Assembly (NCBI GenBank): GCA_041391225.1
Contig: JAWKOL010000010.1
Span: forward strand, 62,001 to 126,000
DNA from: RI-153 sp041391225
Lineage (GTDB): Bacteria > Chloroflexota > Anaerolineae > Caldilineales > Caldilineaceae
Reading direction: 5' to 3'
Length of the DNA: 64,000 bases
Of the stretch, positions 1 to 9,131 are shown piece by piece. The notes under the pieces are model-generated. The model did not search any database. It saw only the letters and a list, made by a program, of their open reading frames with translations, and had not been told where the DNA came from. Positions within the stretch are counted from its first letter, which is position 1, and each line of letters starts with the position of its first letter. Made by a program: the position numbers and the translations under genes.

Positions 1-3000
1 CGGACTACGTCGCGCCGCACTCCACCACCGTCAACTTCGGCTCGGCGGCGTTGACCCAGACCGTCGGCGTCACCGTCACCGGCGATCTACTCTTCGAGAA
101 CGACGAGACCTTCACCGTCACCCTGAGCAACGCCGTCTACGGGTCGATCAGCGACGCCGCCGCCGTGGCCACGATCCGCAACGACGACAGCGCGCCGCAG
201 CTCTCCATCAACGATCAGACCGGTATGGAAAACAGCGGCGCGTTGACCTTCACAGTCAGCCTCGACACCGTCAGCGGGCTGCCGGTGAGTGTTGTCTACA
301 GCACCACCAACGGCACAGCCATCGCCGGCGAAGACTACCAGGTCGTTACCAATACGCTCGATCCCCGCCGGTCAGAGCCAGATCACCTTCACCGTGCCGC
401 TGCTCGATGACGCCGTCGCCGAGTCCACGGAGACCTTCTCGGTGCTGTTGAGCAACCCGTCGGGCGACCCTGGTCGACGCCGCCGGCACAGGCACGATCC
501 TCGACGATGAACCGTCGCCCAAACTCAGCATCGCCGACGTCAACGTAGGCGAAAGCGGCGGCAGCGCCGTCTTCACCGTGACGCTGTCGGTCCCCAATGC
601 CGAGGACGTAGGCGCGAGCTACGCCACCAGCAACGGCAGCGCCATCGCGGGGACAGACTACACCGCGGCCTCGTCGGTGCTGACCATCACTGCCGGCCTC
701 ACCGTCACCACGATTTCGGTGCCAATCCTGCCCGACACACTGGACGAGGACGACGAAACCTTCACGACGCTGTCTGCGCCGATGGGGCCACGCGATCTTC
801 GACGCCGTCGCCATCGGCACGATCGACGACGACCCCGCCGACGCTCGCCATCAACGACGCCAATCTCGGCGAAGCTGACGGCAGCGCTGTCTTCACCGTC
901 ACCTTGAGCGCGGTCAGTGGGCGCACGGTTTCCGTCAACTACGCCACGGTGGACGTCAGCGCAACTGCCTCCACCGACTACACCGACATCGGGACGCTCA
1001 CCTTCGCCGCCGGCGAAACCACCAAGCAACGTCACCGTCAACGTGAGCTGGACGACGCCGTGGTGGAAGCCACCGAAAGCCACGTGACGCTGTCCGCGCC
1101 AGTCAACGCGACGCTGGCCGATGCGTCCGGCATCGCCACGGTCACCACAACGACAGCGCCCAACTCACCATTGCCGACGTGTCGGTGGCCGAAGGCGACA
1201 GCGACGCCACCAATGCTGTCTTCACCCTCACGCTCAGCGCCGCTGTGGATCAGCTGATGACGGTCAACTATGTCACCGCAGGGCAGCGCCACCGCTGCGG
1301 ACGACTACGTCGAAGCGAGTGGCGTTGTCACCTTCGCCGTGCTGGCCGGGCCGACCCAGCCGCTCACCGTCACCGTCAACGGCGATTTTCTCGTCGAAGC
1401 GGACGAGACTTTCACCGTCACCTTGAGCGGGCTGAACACGGTGGGCGCAACGTCGCTCGCCGACGCCGTGGCCGTGGGCACGATCCGCAACGACGACAGC
1501 GCCGTGGTGACGCTCGGGCAGGGCGCAGCCCAGCTCGAAGGTGACAGCGGCACAGGAACGCGCATCGTCACGGCTACGCTGGATCAGCCGGTGCAGGGCG
1601 GTTTCACCGTCACCTACGCCACGGCGGACGGCAGCGCCATCGCCCCCGCCGACTACGTGAGCAACAGCGGGCAACTCACTTTCAGCGGCGTGCAAAGCGA
1701 AACGCAGACCATCTCGTTGCAGATTGTCGGCGATGACACTGGCGGAAGCCAACGAGAGCTTCCAGGTGAGCTTGGGCCAGTTCAGCGGCACAACGCTTAC
1801 CAACAGCCTGTCCCTGGCCGGGTCGCCGCAGACCATCGTCATCCGCAACGACGACGGCGCCGACCTGTCCGTGGCCGACGTCACGGTGAACGAGGACGCG
1901 GGCCATGCCGCCGTCACCGTCACCGCTTCTGCGCCCAGCGCCGTCGACGTGGTGTGTATCTGTCCACATCGCCGCTGACCGCTCTGGCCGGCGTCGACTA
2001 CACCGACGTCTCGACCCAGGTCACCTTGACTGCGCTGCTGACCCAGACCACGGTCTACGTACCCATCTCCGACGATGCGCTGGATGAAACGGACGAAACC
2101 TTCGCCGTGACGCTCAGCGATGCTTCCTTCGCCATCATCGACGACGGTGAAGCCGTCGTCACCATCGTGGACAACGACCTGCCGCCGACGTTCACCATTG
2201 CCGACGTGACGGTGGACGAAGGAGGGGACAGCAACGCTGACCGTCACCCTGAGCGCGGCCAGTGGGTTGACTGTCACCGTCGATTACGCCACGGCAGACG
2301 GCAGCGCGCTGGCCAGCGCGGACTACACCGCCGCCGCGGGGACGTTGACCTTCTCCCCAGGCGACACCAGCCGGACGATCAGCGTAGCCGTCCTCGATGA
2401 CGGGCTGGACGAGGCCGACGAATTCTTCACCGTCACACTGGCGAATCCCGTCAACGCCACCAGCGGCGACGACGGCGCCAGCGTCACCATCACCGACAAC
2501 GATCCGTCGCCTGCCCTCACCATCGCCGACGTGATGGTGGACGAAGGCGCGGGGACGCAACGCTGACCGTCACCCTGAGCGCGGCCAGTGGGTGTGTATC
2601 TATCCACGTCGACGTTGACCGCTCTGGCCGGCGTCGACTACACCGACGTCTCGACCCAGGTCACCTTGACCGCGCTGCTGACCCAGACCACGGTCTACGT
2701 ACCCATCTCCGACGATGCGCTGGATGAAACGGACGAAACCTTCGCCGTGACGCTCAGCGATGCTTCCTTCGCCATCATCGACGACGGTGAAGCCGTCGTC
2801 ACCATCGTGGACAACGACCTGCCGCCGACGTTCACCATTGCCGACGTGACGGTGGACGAAGGCGCGGGGACAGCGACGCTGACCGTCACCCTGAGCGCGG
2901 CCAGTGGGTTGACTGTCACCGTCGATTACGCCACGGCAGACGGCAGCGCGCTGGCCGGCGCGGACTACACCGCCGCCGCGGGGACGTTGATCATCCCCCC

Positions 3001-3673
3001 AGGTGACACCAACCGGACGATTAGCGTAGCCGTCCTCGATGACGGGCTGGACGAGGCCGACGAATCTTTCCGTGTCGCCCTGTCCAATCCGGTCAACGCC
3101 ACTGTGGACGGTGACTCGGCGCGCATCACCATTGTCGACAACGAAAGCACGGTCTATCTGCCCGCGATCCTCAATCAACAGTTGATGGGGCCGGATCTGA
3201 TTGTGCAGCAGATCGTCAGCGGTGGTCAGCTCGGCATCGTCATCGTCAACCAGGGCAACGCGGCGGTGCTGCAACCGTTCTGGGTGGATGTATACGTGAA
3301 TCCGTCACCGGCGCCGCAGCAGACGAACCAGATCTGGCCATTGCTGAGTGCGCACGGCGCCACCTGGGGTGTCACCGGCGCGGCGCTGCCGCTCGATCCT
3401 GGCGAAACGCTTGTCCTCACCGTGGGCGACGGCTACTACGCGCCCGATCTGAGCAACCTGCCCGAAACGCTGTCCGCCGGGACCGTCCTCTACGCGCAGG
3501 TGGATTCGGCCAACGTGGCGACATCCTACGGCGGGGTGCTGGAATTGCACGAGATTCTGGGTGGGCCATACAACAATGTCCTGGGGCCGGTTGTGTTGAA
3601 CGACGCGATCCAGCCTGTAGCGGTCACCACGCCCGGCGGCGCAGCCTCCTATCACCTGCTGCCTGTGCGGTAG
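1..3673 (+). CDS. Calx-beta repeat surface protein, 5' partial, frameshifted
   Basis: About ten tandem Calx-beta modules of roughly 100 residues each are visible, with the family signatures D-E-x-D-E-T-F, A-G-x-D-Y and the closing I-x-D-N-D. The gene enters from the left edge and ends with TAG at 3671-3673. After the last module comes a VYLP motif (about 3150) and a CARDB-like beta domain to the end, a layout common in Chloroflexota secreted proteins. Calx-beta modules are extracellular beta-sandwiches that often bind calcium and serve as adhesin spacers. The frame changes at least six times (near 360, 470, 770, 1030, 1270, 1740, 1940, 2222 and 2562), while the protein similarity continues across each break. 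This suggests indel errors, although real decay cannot be excluded. Start and signal peptide lie outside the window. Confidence 0.85.
1952..3090 (+). repeat. 640-bp direct duplication within the Calx-beta gene
   Basis: The stretch from 1952 to about 2440 reappears from 2592 to about 3080 at an offset of 640 bp. The first 270 bases of the two copies differ at only a few positions. The first copy lacks 2 bases near 2222 relative to the second, which accounts for one frame break. The module starting near 2515 is chimeric: it opens like the module at 2190 and switches at about 2590 to the sequence of the module at 1952. This is the pattern expected from unequal recombination between modules, or from a repeat mis-assembly. 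Confidence 0.85.
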
Positions 3674-3715
3674 CTTCATGTATTCAGTAGCCCCATGTAT
3701 TCAAAGGACAAACTC

Positions 3716-4242
3716 ATGCGCAGATCGCTTTTGCTGCTACTGTTTGGCGTCTTGATCATCCTGGCGTCCGCTGGTATAAAGTCATCGCACACCGTGCATG
3801 CACAGTTGCCGCCTCGCCCGACAGTGGCGGCCACCGACACGCCCACCGCGGCCCCCGCGCCGACAGAGACGGCGGTCATACCGAACACGCCCACCCCCGT
3901 TCCGTCCGTCGCCGTGACGGCGATGCCGGTGACGGCCACGGCAACGGTAGCAGAGAATCGTGATCTGACACCGGTGCGCATCCGCCTGAGCGCGGGCACA
4001 CTTCACAACGGCGCTTGGAGTGTGGTACAGTGGCAGGGTACAGACGGTTTGTGGCATGATGTGCAAGGTTGGCAGGGGACAATCGAGGGCGGTTTCAGCA
4101 GTGGCGTGTTGCCCCCGGCATTACGGCATGGTCCATTCCGCTGGGTGGTGTGGGACAAAGAAAGAACCCACATCATGGGCGTGACGGTCCCTTTACGTTG
4201 CCCAATACCAACACGACGCCCCTGATCGTCGAACTGCAATAG
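3716..4242 (+). CDS. Small secreted protein with Pro/Thr linker
   Basis: Begins with a basic-hydrophobic signal peptide (MRRSLLLLLF, cleavage expected after VHA), then a Pro/Thr/Ala-rich linker to about residue 85, then a compact Trp-rich domain of about 85 residues. The ATG at 3716 is preferred over an in-frame ATG at 3695 because an AAAGGA site lies 7 nt before it. The uninterrupted frame ends at 4225 with an unlikely Cys/Arg/Pro tail. Adding one G near 4186 gives a tail ending in LIVELQ and a stop at 4240-4242, so I use 4242. No family was recognised. It follows the Calx-beta gene by 42 bp and may be another surface protein. Confidence 0.6.
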
Positions 4243-4278
4243 CGAACTGCAATAGCGATTTTTGGCTGAAGATAGCCT

Positions 4279-4340
4279 GTGGACACGGATCAGCGAAACA
4301 CGGATACGAACAATCCGTGTTTCCTTTGATCCGTGTCCAC
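4279..4340. repeat. Intergenic hairpin, CACGGAT family
   Basis: Left arm 4279-4305 and right arm 4313-4340 are imperfect inverted copies around a 7-nt loop. Each arm holds two copies of the word CACGGAT. No T-run follows, so it is not a standard terminator. Related CACGGATTTC words occur at 8991 and 11559. Confidence 0.8.
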
Positions 4341-4374
4341 AACCGTTCCTGAGTTCCCCAAGAGAAGACAAACC

Positions 4375-5136
4375 ATGACGACACAATCTTTTGATCTGCG
4401 TGTGCCGCTGCTGGTGCTGTTGCACCCCAAACGACAGACGCGCCTGCTGATCGGGGCGGCCGTGGTTGCGCTGGGCCTGTGGAGTTGGATCGTGTGGCGC
4501 ACGGGGATGCCGGTGTGGGGCGCGACGACGCTGGCGCTGGCGGTGATGATCCCCGCGGCGGCGCTGAAGTGGCGCGATGACCTGATCCGCTGGGGGCCGG
4601 CGGTGGCTGTGCTCAGTATCTTGATCGCCATGCAGGGCTTCCACACGATGGAACACGCGGCGCAGATGATCCAGTATCACCTGCTCAAGTGGGCGCCGTT
4701 CCAGTCTAGCGGGTTGATTTCGGCGGCCAACTCCGAGTGGGTCCACTTCACGTGGAACTGGCTGGTGGTGGCCTGCGTCGCCGTCCTCGTGTGGCAGGGG
4801 ATGCGCTCGTGGTGGGCGTGGGCGCTGCTGATCTGGGCGGTGGCGCACAGCATCGAACACACGTACATGCTCATTCGCTTCTACCAGGCAGTGGACGAAA
4901 TCTACCGCCTGGCCATCGACAACCCCAGCCTGGTGCAAGGGCTGCCGGGCATCCTCGGGCGCGACGGCTGGTTGGCCTACAGCGGCCTGTGTGGACGCAT
5001 CCCCGGCCTCACCACCGCCTCGCGCATCGACGTCCACTTTTGGTGGAACGCGGGGGAGATTGTGCTGCTGCTGCTGGCGTCGCATCCATTTTTGAAGGAA
5101 CGGCTAGGGATTGGGGTAGGAAGGAACCTTCCATGA
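4375..5136 (+). CDS. Multi-pass membrane protein with paired HxxEH motifs
   Basis: A 253-residue protein with about six to seven hydrophobic segments. Two His-rich motifs, HTMEHAAQ (about residue 90) and HSIEHTY (about residue 160), lie at segment ends and could form a metal site within the membrane; that is inference. Start ATG at 4375 is preceded by AAGAGAAG. The stop TGA overlaps the ATG of the next gene as ATGA, so the two are translationally coupled and the protein may act together with the sugar hydrolase downstream. No family name could be assigned. Confidence 0.7.
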   Translation: MTTQSFDLRVPLLVLLHPKRQTRLLIGAAVVALGLWSWIVWRTGMPVWGATTLALAVMIPAAALKWRDDLIRWGPAVAVLSILIAMQGFHTMEHAAQMIQYHLLKWAPFQSSGLISAANSEWVHFTWNWLVVACVAVLVWQGMRSWWAWALLIWAVAHSIEHTYMLIRFYQAVDEIYRLAIDNPSLVQGLPGILGRDGWLAYSGLCGRIPGLTTASRIDVHFWWNAGEIVLLLLASHPFLKERLGIGVGRNLP

Positions 5137-6470
5137 GCGAGACACGTACCTTGATCGATGAGGCGTACGAACATGCGTTGGCGATTGTACGCGCCTGCGC
5201 CGTGGAAAAGGGCTTCCGCGCCTCGGCGCTGACAGCCGGCTACCAGCAGATCTGGTCGCGCGACAGCGGTGTGATCTTCCTCGGCATCGCGGGGACAGGC
5301 GATCCTGTCCTGATTCAAGCCGGCCGCGCCGCGTTAGAGACGATGTCCGCGCATCAATCGCGGCTGGGGCTGATCCAACTCAACGTCAACCCCGACACCG
5401 GCTACGTGAGCACCGAAAACGCCGGCGCCGCCGACTCGAATCTGTGGTATGTCATCGGTCATTATTTGCATTACCAGTTGACGAAAGACGTCGACTTCCT
5501 GCGCACACACTGGCGCACCATCGACCGCGCCATGCTCTGGCTCGACTACCAGGACATGAACGAGTGCGGCCTGCTCGAAATCCCCGAGGCAGGCGACTGG
5601 ATGGATCTGATGGCGGTGCGCTACAACGTGCTGTACGACAACGTCCTCTACTACGCTGCCATGCTGGCCTTCGAGGAGATGCGCAGAGTCGTCAACCCCG
5701 GCGAATGTGGACACACCCCCCACGTCGACGCCGCGGGCGTGCATGAGCGGATCAACCTGCTCATGTGGATCGACCGCTGCTGGGTGGCCGAACACTTTGC
5801 CGAGCACCTGGAAAAGCTCAAGGCCATGCGCCTGGAATGGTTCATGCTCTACCACAACATGGGTACCATCTCTAGCCGTCCTTTCTACCTGCCGTGGGTG
5901 GCTTTCCGCGAGTACGGCGACTGGTGCGACAGCCTGGCCAACCTGCTCGCCATCCTCACCGGCGTGGCCGACGGTCATCGCACCGAGCACATCCTGCGCT
6001 ATATGAAGCAGGTGGGCATGGCCGAACCCTACCCCACCAAGGCCATCTACCCACCCATCTACCCCGGTGAACCAGGCTGGCGCGATTACTACCGCAGCCG
6101 CAACCTCAACCTGCCCCATCAATACCACAACGGCGGCATCTGGCCCATGATCGGCGGCTTCCACGTGGCCGCGCTGGTGCGTCACGGCTGGCAGAAAGAA
6201 GCGGAAAAGCAACTTCACTCCCTCGCCGAAGCCAACCACGACGGCATCGACATCGATTGGGAGTTCAACGAGTGGCTGCACGGCGACAGCGGACACCCAA
6301 TGGGCTTCGGCAAACAGGCCTGGTCGGCGGCGATGTACATCTACGCCTACAACGCCGTGAAGACGGGCAAACTGCCGCTCTTCGACGATCTACTGGCCGC
6401 CAAACCAGCGTCGGCGCGTGCAGCGGAGATCAACGATATTGTGATCCACGCGGGCGGCGGGCCGGTTTAG
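5133..6470 (+). CDS. (alpha/alpha)6-toroid glycoside hydrolase, neutral-invertase/amyloglucosidase-like
   Basis: A 445-residue protein without a signal peptide. Early motif QIWSRDSGVIFLG (about residues 42-54), mid motif AGDWMDLM (about 153) and late motif NGGIWPMIGGF (about 330) match the pattern of (alpha/alpha)6 hydrolases such as GH100 neutral invertases and GH15/GH63-like amyloglucosidases, in which the Asp of the first and acidic residues of the other motifs form the active site. The likely role is cytoplasmic cleavage of an oligosaccharide or sucrose-type bond; the substrate cannot be read from sequence. Start ATG 5133 is behind AAGGAA and overlaps the upstream stop by 4 nt. Confidence 0.75.
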   Translation: MSETRTLIDEAYEHALAIVRACAVEKGFRASALTAGYQQIWSRDSGVIFLGIAGTGDPVLIQAGRAALETMSAHQSRLGLIQLNVNPDTGYVSTENAGAADSNLWYVIGHYLHYQLTKDVDFLRTHWRTIDRAMLWLDYQDMNECGLLEIPEAGDWMDLMAVRYNVLYDNVLYYAAMLAFEEMRRVVNPGECGHTPHVDAAGVHERINLLMWIDRCWVAEHFAEHLEKLKAMRLEWFMLYHNMGTISSRPFYLPWVAFREYGDWCDSLANLLAILTGVADGHRTEHILRYMKQVGMAEPYPTKAIYPPIYPGEPGWRDYYRSRNLNLPHQYHNGGIWPMIGGFHVAALVRHGWQKEAEKQLHSLAEANHDGIDIDWEFNEWLHGDSGHPMGFGKQAWSAAMYIYAYNAVKTGKLPLFDDLLAAKPASARAAEINDIVIHAGGGPV

Positions 6471-6508
6471 CGGGGACTTGGGACTGGGGAACGGGGACTG
6501 GGGACTGG
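6471..6508. repeat. GGGGACT heptamer tract
   Basis: Tandem copies of GGGGACT and near variants run directly on from the stop codon of the hydrolase, in one orientation only with no opposing arm. This is the same word family as the tracts at 18536, 39600, 49088 and 58648. It fills the gap up to the ribosome site of the next gene. Confidence 0.75.
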
Positions 6509-6543
6509 TTTTTCGTGAGCAGCCACCAGTGAAAGGTAGCATT

Positions 6544-7092
6544 GTGACGTATGGGCAGGGTCGTGAATATCTGATTCGGCAGTTTGAGACAGCCTGGCAG
6601 TTGACCAGTTACCACCTCAACGGGCTGACCACCGAGGAATGTCTGTGGCGACCGGCGGCGGTTGGGCTGCATGTTTGGCAAGGGGACGACGGCAACTGGC
6701 GCGCCGATTGGCCCGACCGTGAAGACTACGACATCGGCCCGCCCAGCATCGGCTGGCTCACGTGGCACATGATCTTTTGGTGGTCGATGGTGATCGACCA
6801 CTCCTTCGTCGCGCGGACGCTCACGCGCGAGCAAGTGCGCTGGCCGGGGTCCGCCGAGGACGTGCGCGACTCAATTGAACGCCTTCAGGACAACTGGCGC
6901 AACGCGATCTGTCAACTCACCAAAGAGGATCTACGATCTACTGAGCACACGCATTGGCCCTTCTCCGACCGTCCTTTCGGTCACGTCGTGGCCTGGGCCA
7001 ATGTGGAACTCACCAAGAACGCTGCCGAAATCGGCTACGCACGGTTTTTGTACGCTGCGCGCTCTGCTTCATCTGGAACCGACCACCGCTGA
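6544..7092 (+). CDS. DinB-superfamily protein
   Basis: About 182 residues with the four-helix DinB pattern: an early YLIRQFETAWQ helix, a W-x-x-W-H segment in the second helix, and a C-terminal HVVAWANVELTKNAAEIG helix. DinB-fold proteins are metal-binding, often thiol-dependent transferases or stress proteins. Here only some of the usual three His ligands are obvious. I choose the GTG at 6544 with GAAAGG 8 nt upstream, because the longer in-frame extension back to 6478 only translates the heptamer tract. Substrate unknown. Confidence 0.7.
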   Translation: MTYGQGREYLIRQFETAWQLTSYHLNGLTTEECLWRPAAVGLHVWQGDDGNWRADWPDREDYDIGPPSIGWLTWHMIFWWSMVIDHSFVARTLTREQVRWPGSAEDVRDSIERLQDNWRNAICQLTKEDLRSTEHTHWPFSDRPFGHVVAWANVELTKNAAEIGYARFLYAARSASSGTDHR

Positions 7093-7103
7093 GAGTACAA
7101 CCC

Positions 7104-7673
7104 ATGCACCTCGTTATCATCTTTGGCCCGCCCGCCGTCGGCAAAATGACCGTGGGGGCCGAACTCGCCAAATTGACCGGCTTCAAGCTCTTCCACAACC
7201 ACATGACCATCGAACTGGTGCTCAACTTCTTCCCCTACGGGCATCCGCAGTTCAACAAACTGGTGAGCGAATTCCGCCGCCGTATCTTCGAGGAAGTGGC
7301 AGCAAGTGACCTGCCCGGTTTGATCTTCACCTACGTTTGGGCGTTGGATCATCCCAGCGACAAAGACGAAATCGACCGCTACTGCGACATTTTTTGCGCT
7401 CGCGGCGCAGATATTCGCTTTGTTGAGCTAGAAGCGCCTGTTGAGGAGCGACTCAAGCGCAATCAGGGGGAGGATCGCCTGGCGCAGAAACCGTCTAAGC
7501 GCAACGTAATACAGTCGGAGCAGAACCTGCTCGAATCGGGCCAACAGTACAAACTCAACTCCACCGGCGACTTTTTCTACCCCGACAAGCACATCAAGAT
7601 CGACAACACGACGTTGTCCCCTGCGAAGACGGCTGCGCTCATTGTGAAAGCATTTGCCCTACCGGCACTTTGA
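7104..7673 (+). CDS. P-loop kinase-like ATPase (AAA_18/shikimate-kinase type)
   Basis: A 189-residue protein starting with MHLVIIFGPPAVGKMTV, a Walker A motif GPPAVGKM in a shikimate- or adenylate-kinase-like arrangement. HNHMTIELV follows at about residue 30, and a DRLAQKPSKRN lid-like segment at about 130. It is the type of small orphan P-loop phosphotransferase found near DinB and GNAT genes; the substrate is unknown. Start ATG 7104 lies 11 bp after the preceding stop. Confidence 0.75.
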   Translation: MHLVIIFGPPAVGKMTVGAELAKLTGFKLFHNHMTIELVLNFFPYGHPQFNKLVSEFRRRIFEEVAASDLPGLIFTYVWALDHPSDKDEIDRYCDIFCARGADIRFVELEAPVEERLKRNQGEDRLAQKPSKRNVIQSEQNLLESGQQYKLNSTGDFFYPDKHIKIDNTTLSPAKTAALIVKAFALPAL

Positions 7674-7705
7674 CACTGTCAACATTTTTTGAAGAGGACA
7701 AATAC

Positions 7706-8206
7706 ATGAACACCAGCGACCTCCAAACCATCTACGATTATAACTACTGGGCGAATGGACGCATCCTGGCCGCCGCCGCTCAACTCAGCCAGGAGCAGTT
7801 CGTCGCCATTCCGGCCTCCAGCGGCGGCAGCATGCGCGGCACAATTGTGCATGTCCTCGACGCCGAGTATGCGTGGCGCATGCTGCTACAACACAAGACG
7901 CTCGACCACTTCCGCGAACTGAAAGCAGACGACTTCCCCACTGTCGCCGCCCTGGCCGAACGCTGGCGCGAGGACGAACAATCCATGCGCGCCTGGCTGG
8001 CCACGCTCACCGACGCCGATCTGGCCGGCACGATCCGCTACACCACCGACGAAGGCGGCACGCGCGAACGTGTCCTCTGGCACTGCCTGTGGCACGTGGT
8101 CAACCACGGCACGCAGCACCGCAGCGAAGCCGCCGTCCTCCTCACCGATTACGGCTGCTCTCCGGGCGGGTTGGACTTCACCGCGTTTTTGAATGAGTTG
8201 GTTTGA
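7706..8206 (+). CDS. DinB family protein with complete His triad
   Basis: A 166-residue protein with the classical DinB layout: YDYNYWANGRIL at residue 10, a first ligand His in TIVHVLDAEYAW (about 52), and HVVNHGTQHRSE near residue 135 giving the H-x-x-x-H pair. Members bind a divalent metal and are thought to be thiol transferases or damage-inducible proteins. Start ATG 7706 has GAAGAGGA upstream. This is the second DinB-fold gene within 1.7 kb, probably cotranscribed with its neighbours. Confidence 0.8.
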   Translation: MNTSDLQTIYDYNYWANGRILAAAAQLSQEQFVAIPASSGGSMRGTIVHVLDAEYAWRMLLQHKTLDHFRELKADDFPTVAALAERWREDEQSMRAWLATLTDADLAGTIRYTTDEGGTRERVLWHCLWHVVNHGTQHRSEAAVLLTDYGCSPGGLDFTAFLNELV

Positions 8207-8221
8207 ACGAGATTTTGGTGA

Positions 8222-8923
8222 ATGTTCCTGTCCCTTCACCTCAACACCCTCTTCATCTTCGACGACGGCGGACGTATCCTTTCCACGCGTGAGCCCGATG
8301 CCACACCCGGACCACTCTTCTCCCTCGTCCGCGGACCCGCCGACTGTGCCTGGGGCGTCCACGCGGACGTGCCTCAGCCCGTCGCCGCCGAACTGGATCG
8401 CCTCGCCGCCCAGGAACCGCCCGTCGATGACCTGCGTGTCGACCCCATCCACGCCCACCGCTACGTGTCGATCCTCGGCGGCGAAGACAACCTAAATCAT
8501 TTCGCCGGTCCTGCCTTCACGTTTCCCGACCACATCCCACAGCCCGCCGGTGTACAACCTGTTGAAGACGAGCGCCTGCTTGCCCGTCACTTTCGCGGTT
8601 GGCGTCCTGGCGAGCTGGCCGAAGGACGCGCGCCACTGTGGGCCGTCTTCGAGGACGGCGCTCCGGTGAGCGTCTGCTTCTGCGCCCGCCGCTCCAACGT
8701 CGCCGCCGAAGCCGGGTTGGAGACAGCCGCCCCTTTCCGCGGCCGCGGCTACGCCGCGCTCGTCACCGCGGCGTGGGCGCTGTCGGTGCGCGCCGATGGT
8801 CGTATTCCTCTCTACAGCACCGCCTGGGACAACCACGCTTCCCGCGCCGTCGCCCGCAAGTTGGGATTGCACACGTACGCTGCCAATTGGAGCCTCTCGC
8901 GACGGTTCGCGATGGACGGATAG
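8222..8923 (+). CDS. GNAT-family N-acetyltransferase
   Basis: A 233-residue protein with a divergent N-terminal half. The C-terminal GNAT core contains the acetyl-CoA pyrophosphate loop AAPFRGRGYAALVTAAW (about residues 166-182) and the helix STAWDNHASRAVARKLG that closes the fold, as in FR47-like acetyltransferases. The acceptor is unknown. It follows the DinB gene by 15 bp with only a weak ribosome site, suggesting one transcription unit from 6544 to 8923. Confidence 0.75.
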   Translation: MFLSLHLNTLFIFDDGGRILSTREPDATPGPLFSLVRGPADCAWGVHADVPQPVAAELDRLAAQEPPVDDLRVDPIHAHRYVSILGGEDNLNHFAGPAFTFPDHIPQPAGVQPVEDERLLARHFRGWRPGELAEGRAPLWAVFEDGAPVSVCFCARRSNVAAEAGLETAAPFRGRGYAALVTAAWALSVRADGRIPLYSTAWDNHASRAVARKLGLHTYAANWSLSRRFAMDG

Positions 8924-8978
8924 GTATGTGTGCGATCAGGCGAGATTTCACCACGAAGAGCACGGAAGACACGGAGGG

Positions 8979-9085
8979 AGAGGAGAAGGACACGGATTTC
9001 AGGATTCGCAGGAGCTGCAGATCATGCAGATAATCACTTCTATCTGCCGTCCTGATAATCCTGAAATCCGTGTCCTTCTCTCCTC
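8979..9085. repeat. Intergenic hairpin, CACGGATTTC family
   Basis: The arm at 8981-9006 pairs with 9057-9083 around a 50-bp loop. Purine-rich AGGAGAAGG on the left extends to CCTTCTCTCCT on the right. It lies between the convergent GNAT and ABC-transporter genes and could serve as a two-way transcription block, but no clear T-run follows either arm. Confidence 0.8.
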
Positions 9086-9131
9086 TGTTCTCCTCTCCTC
9101 CTTCTCCCTCCTTGGTGAAAAATCTCCTCCC

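Noticed and set aside
1273..2277. Long minus-strand frame opposite the Calx-beta gene
   Set aside because: The repeat-rich, high-GC coding strand keeps the opposite strand open. No ribosome site, no family likeness and Val/Asp/Gly-rich composition mirror the real gene.
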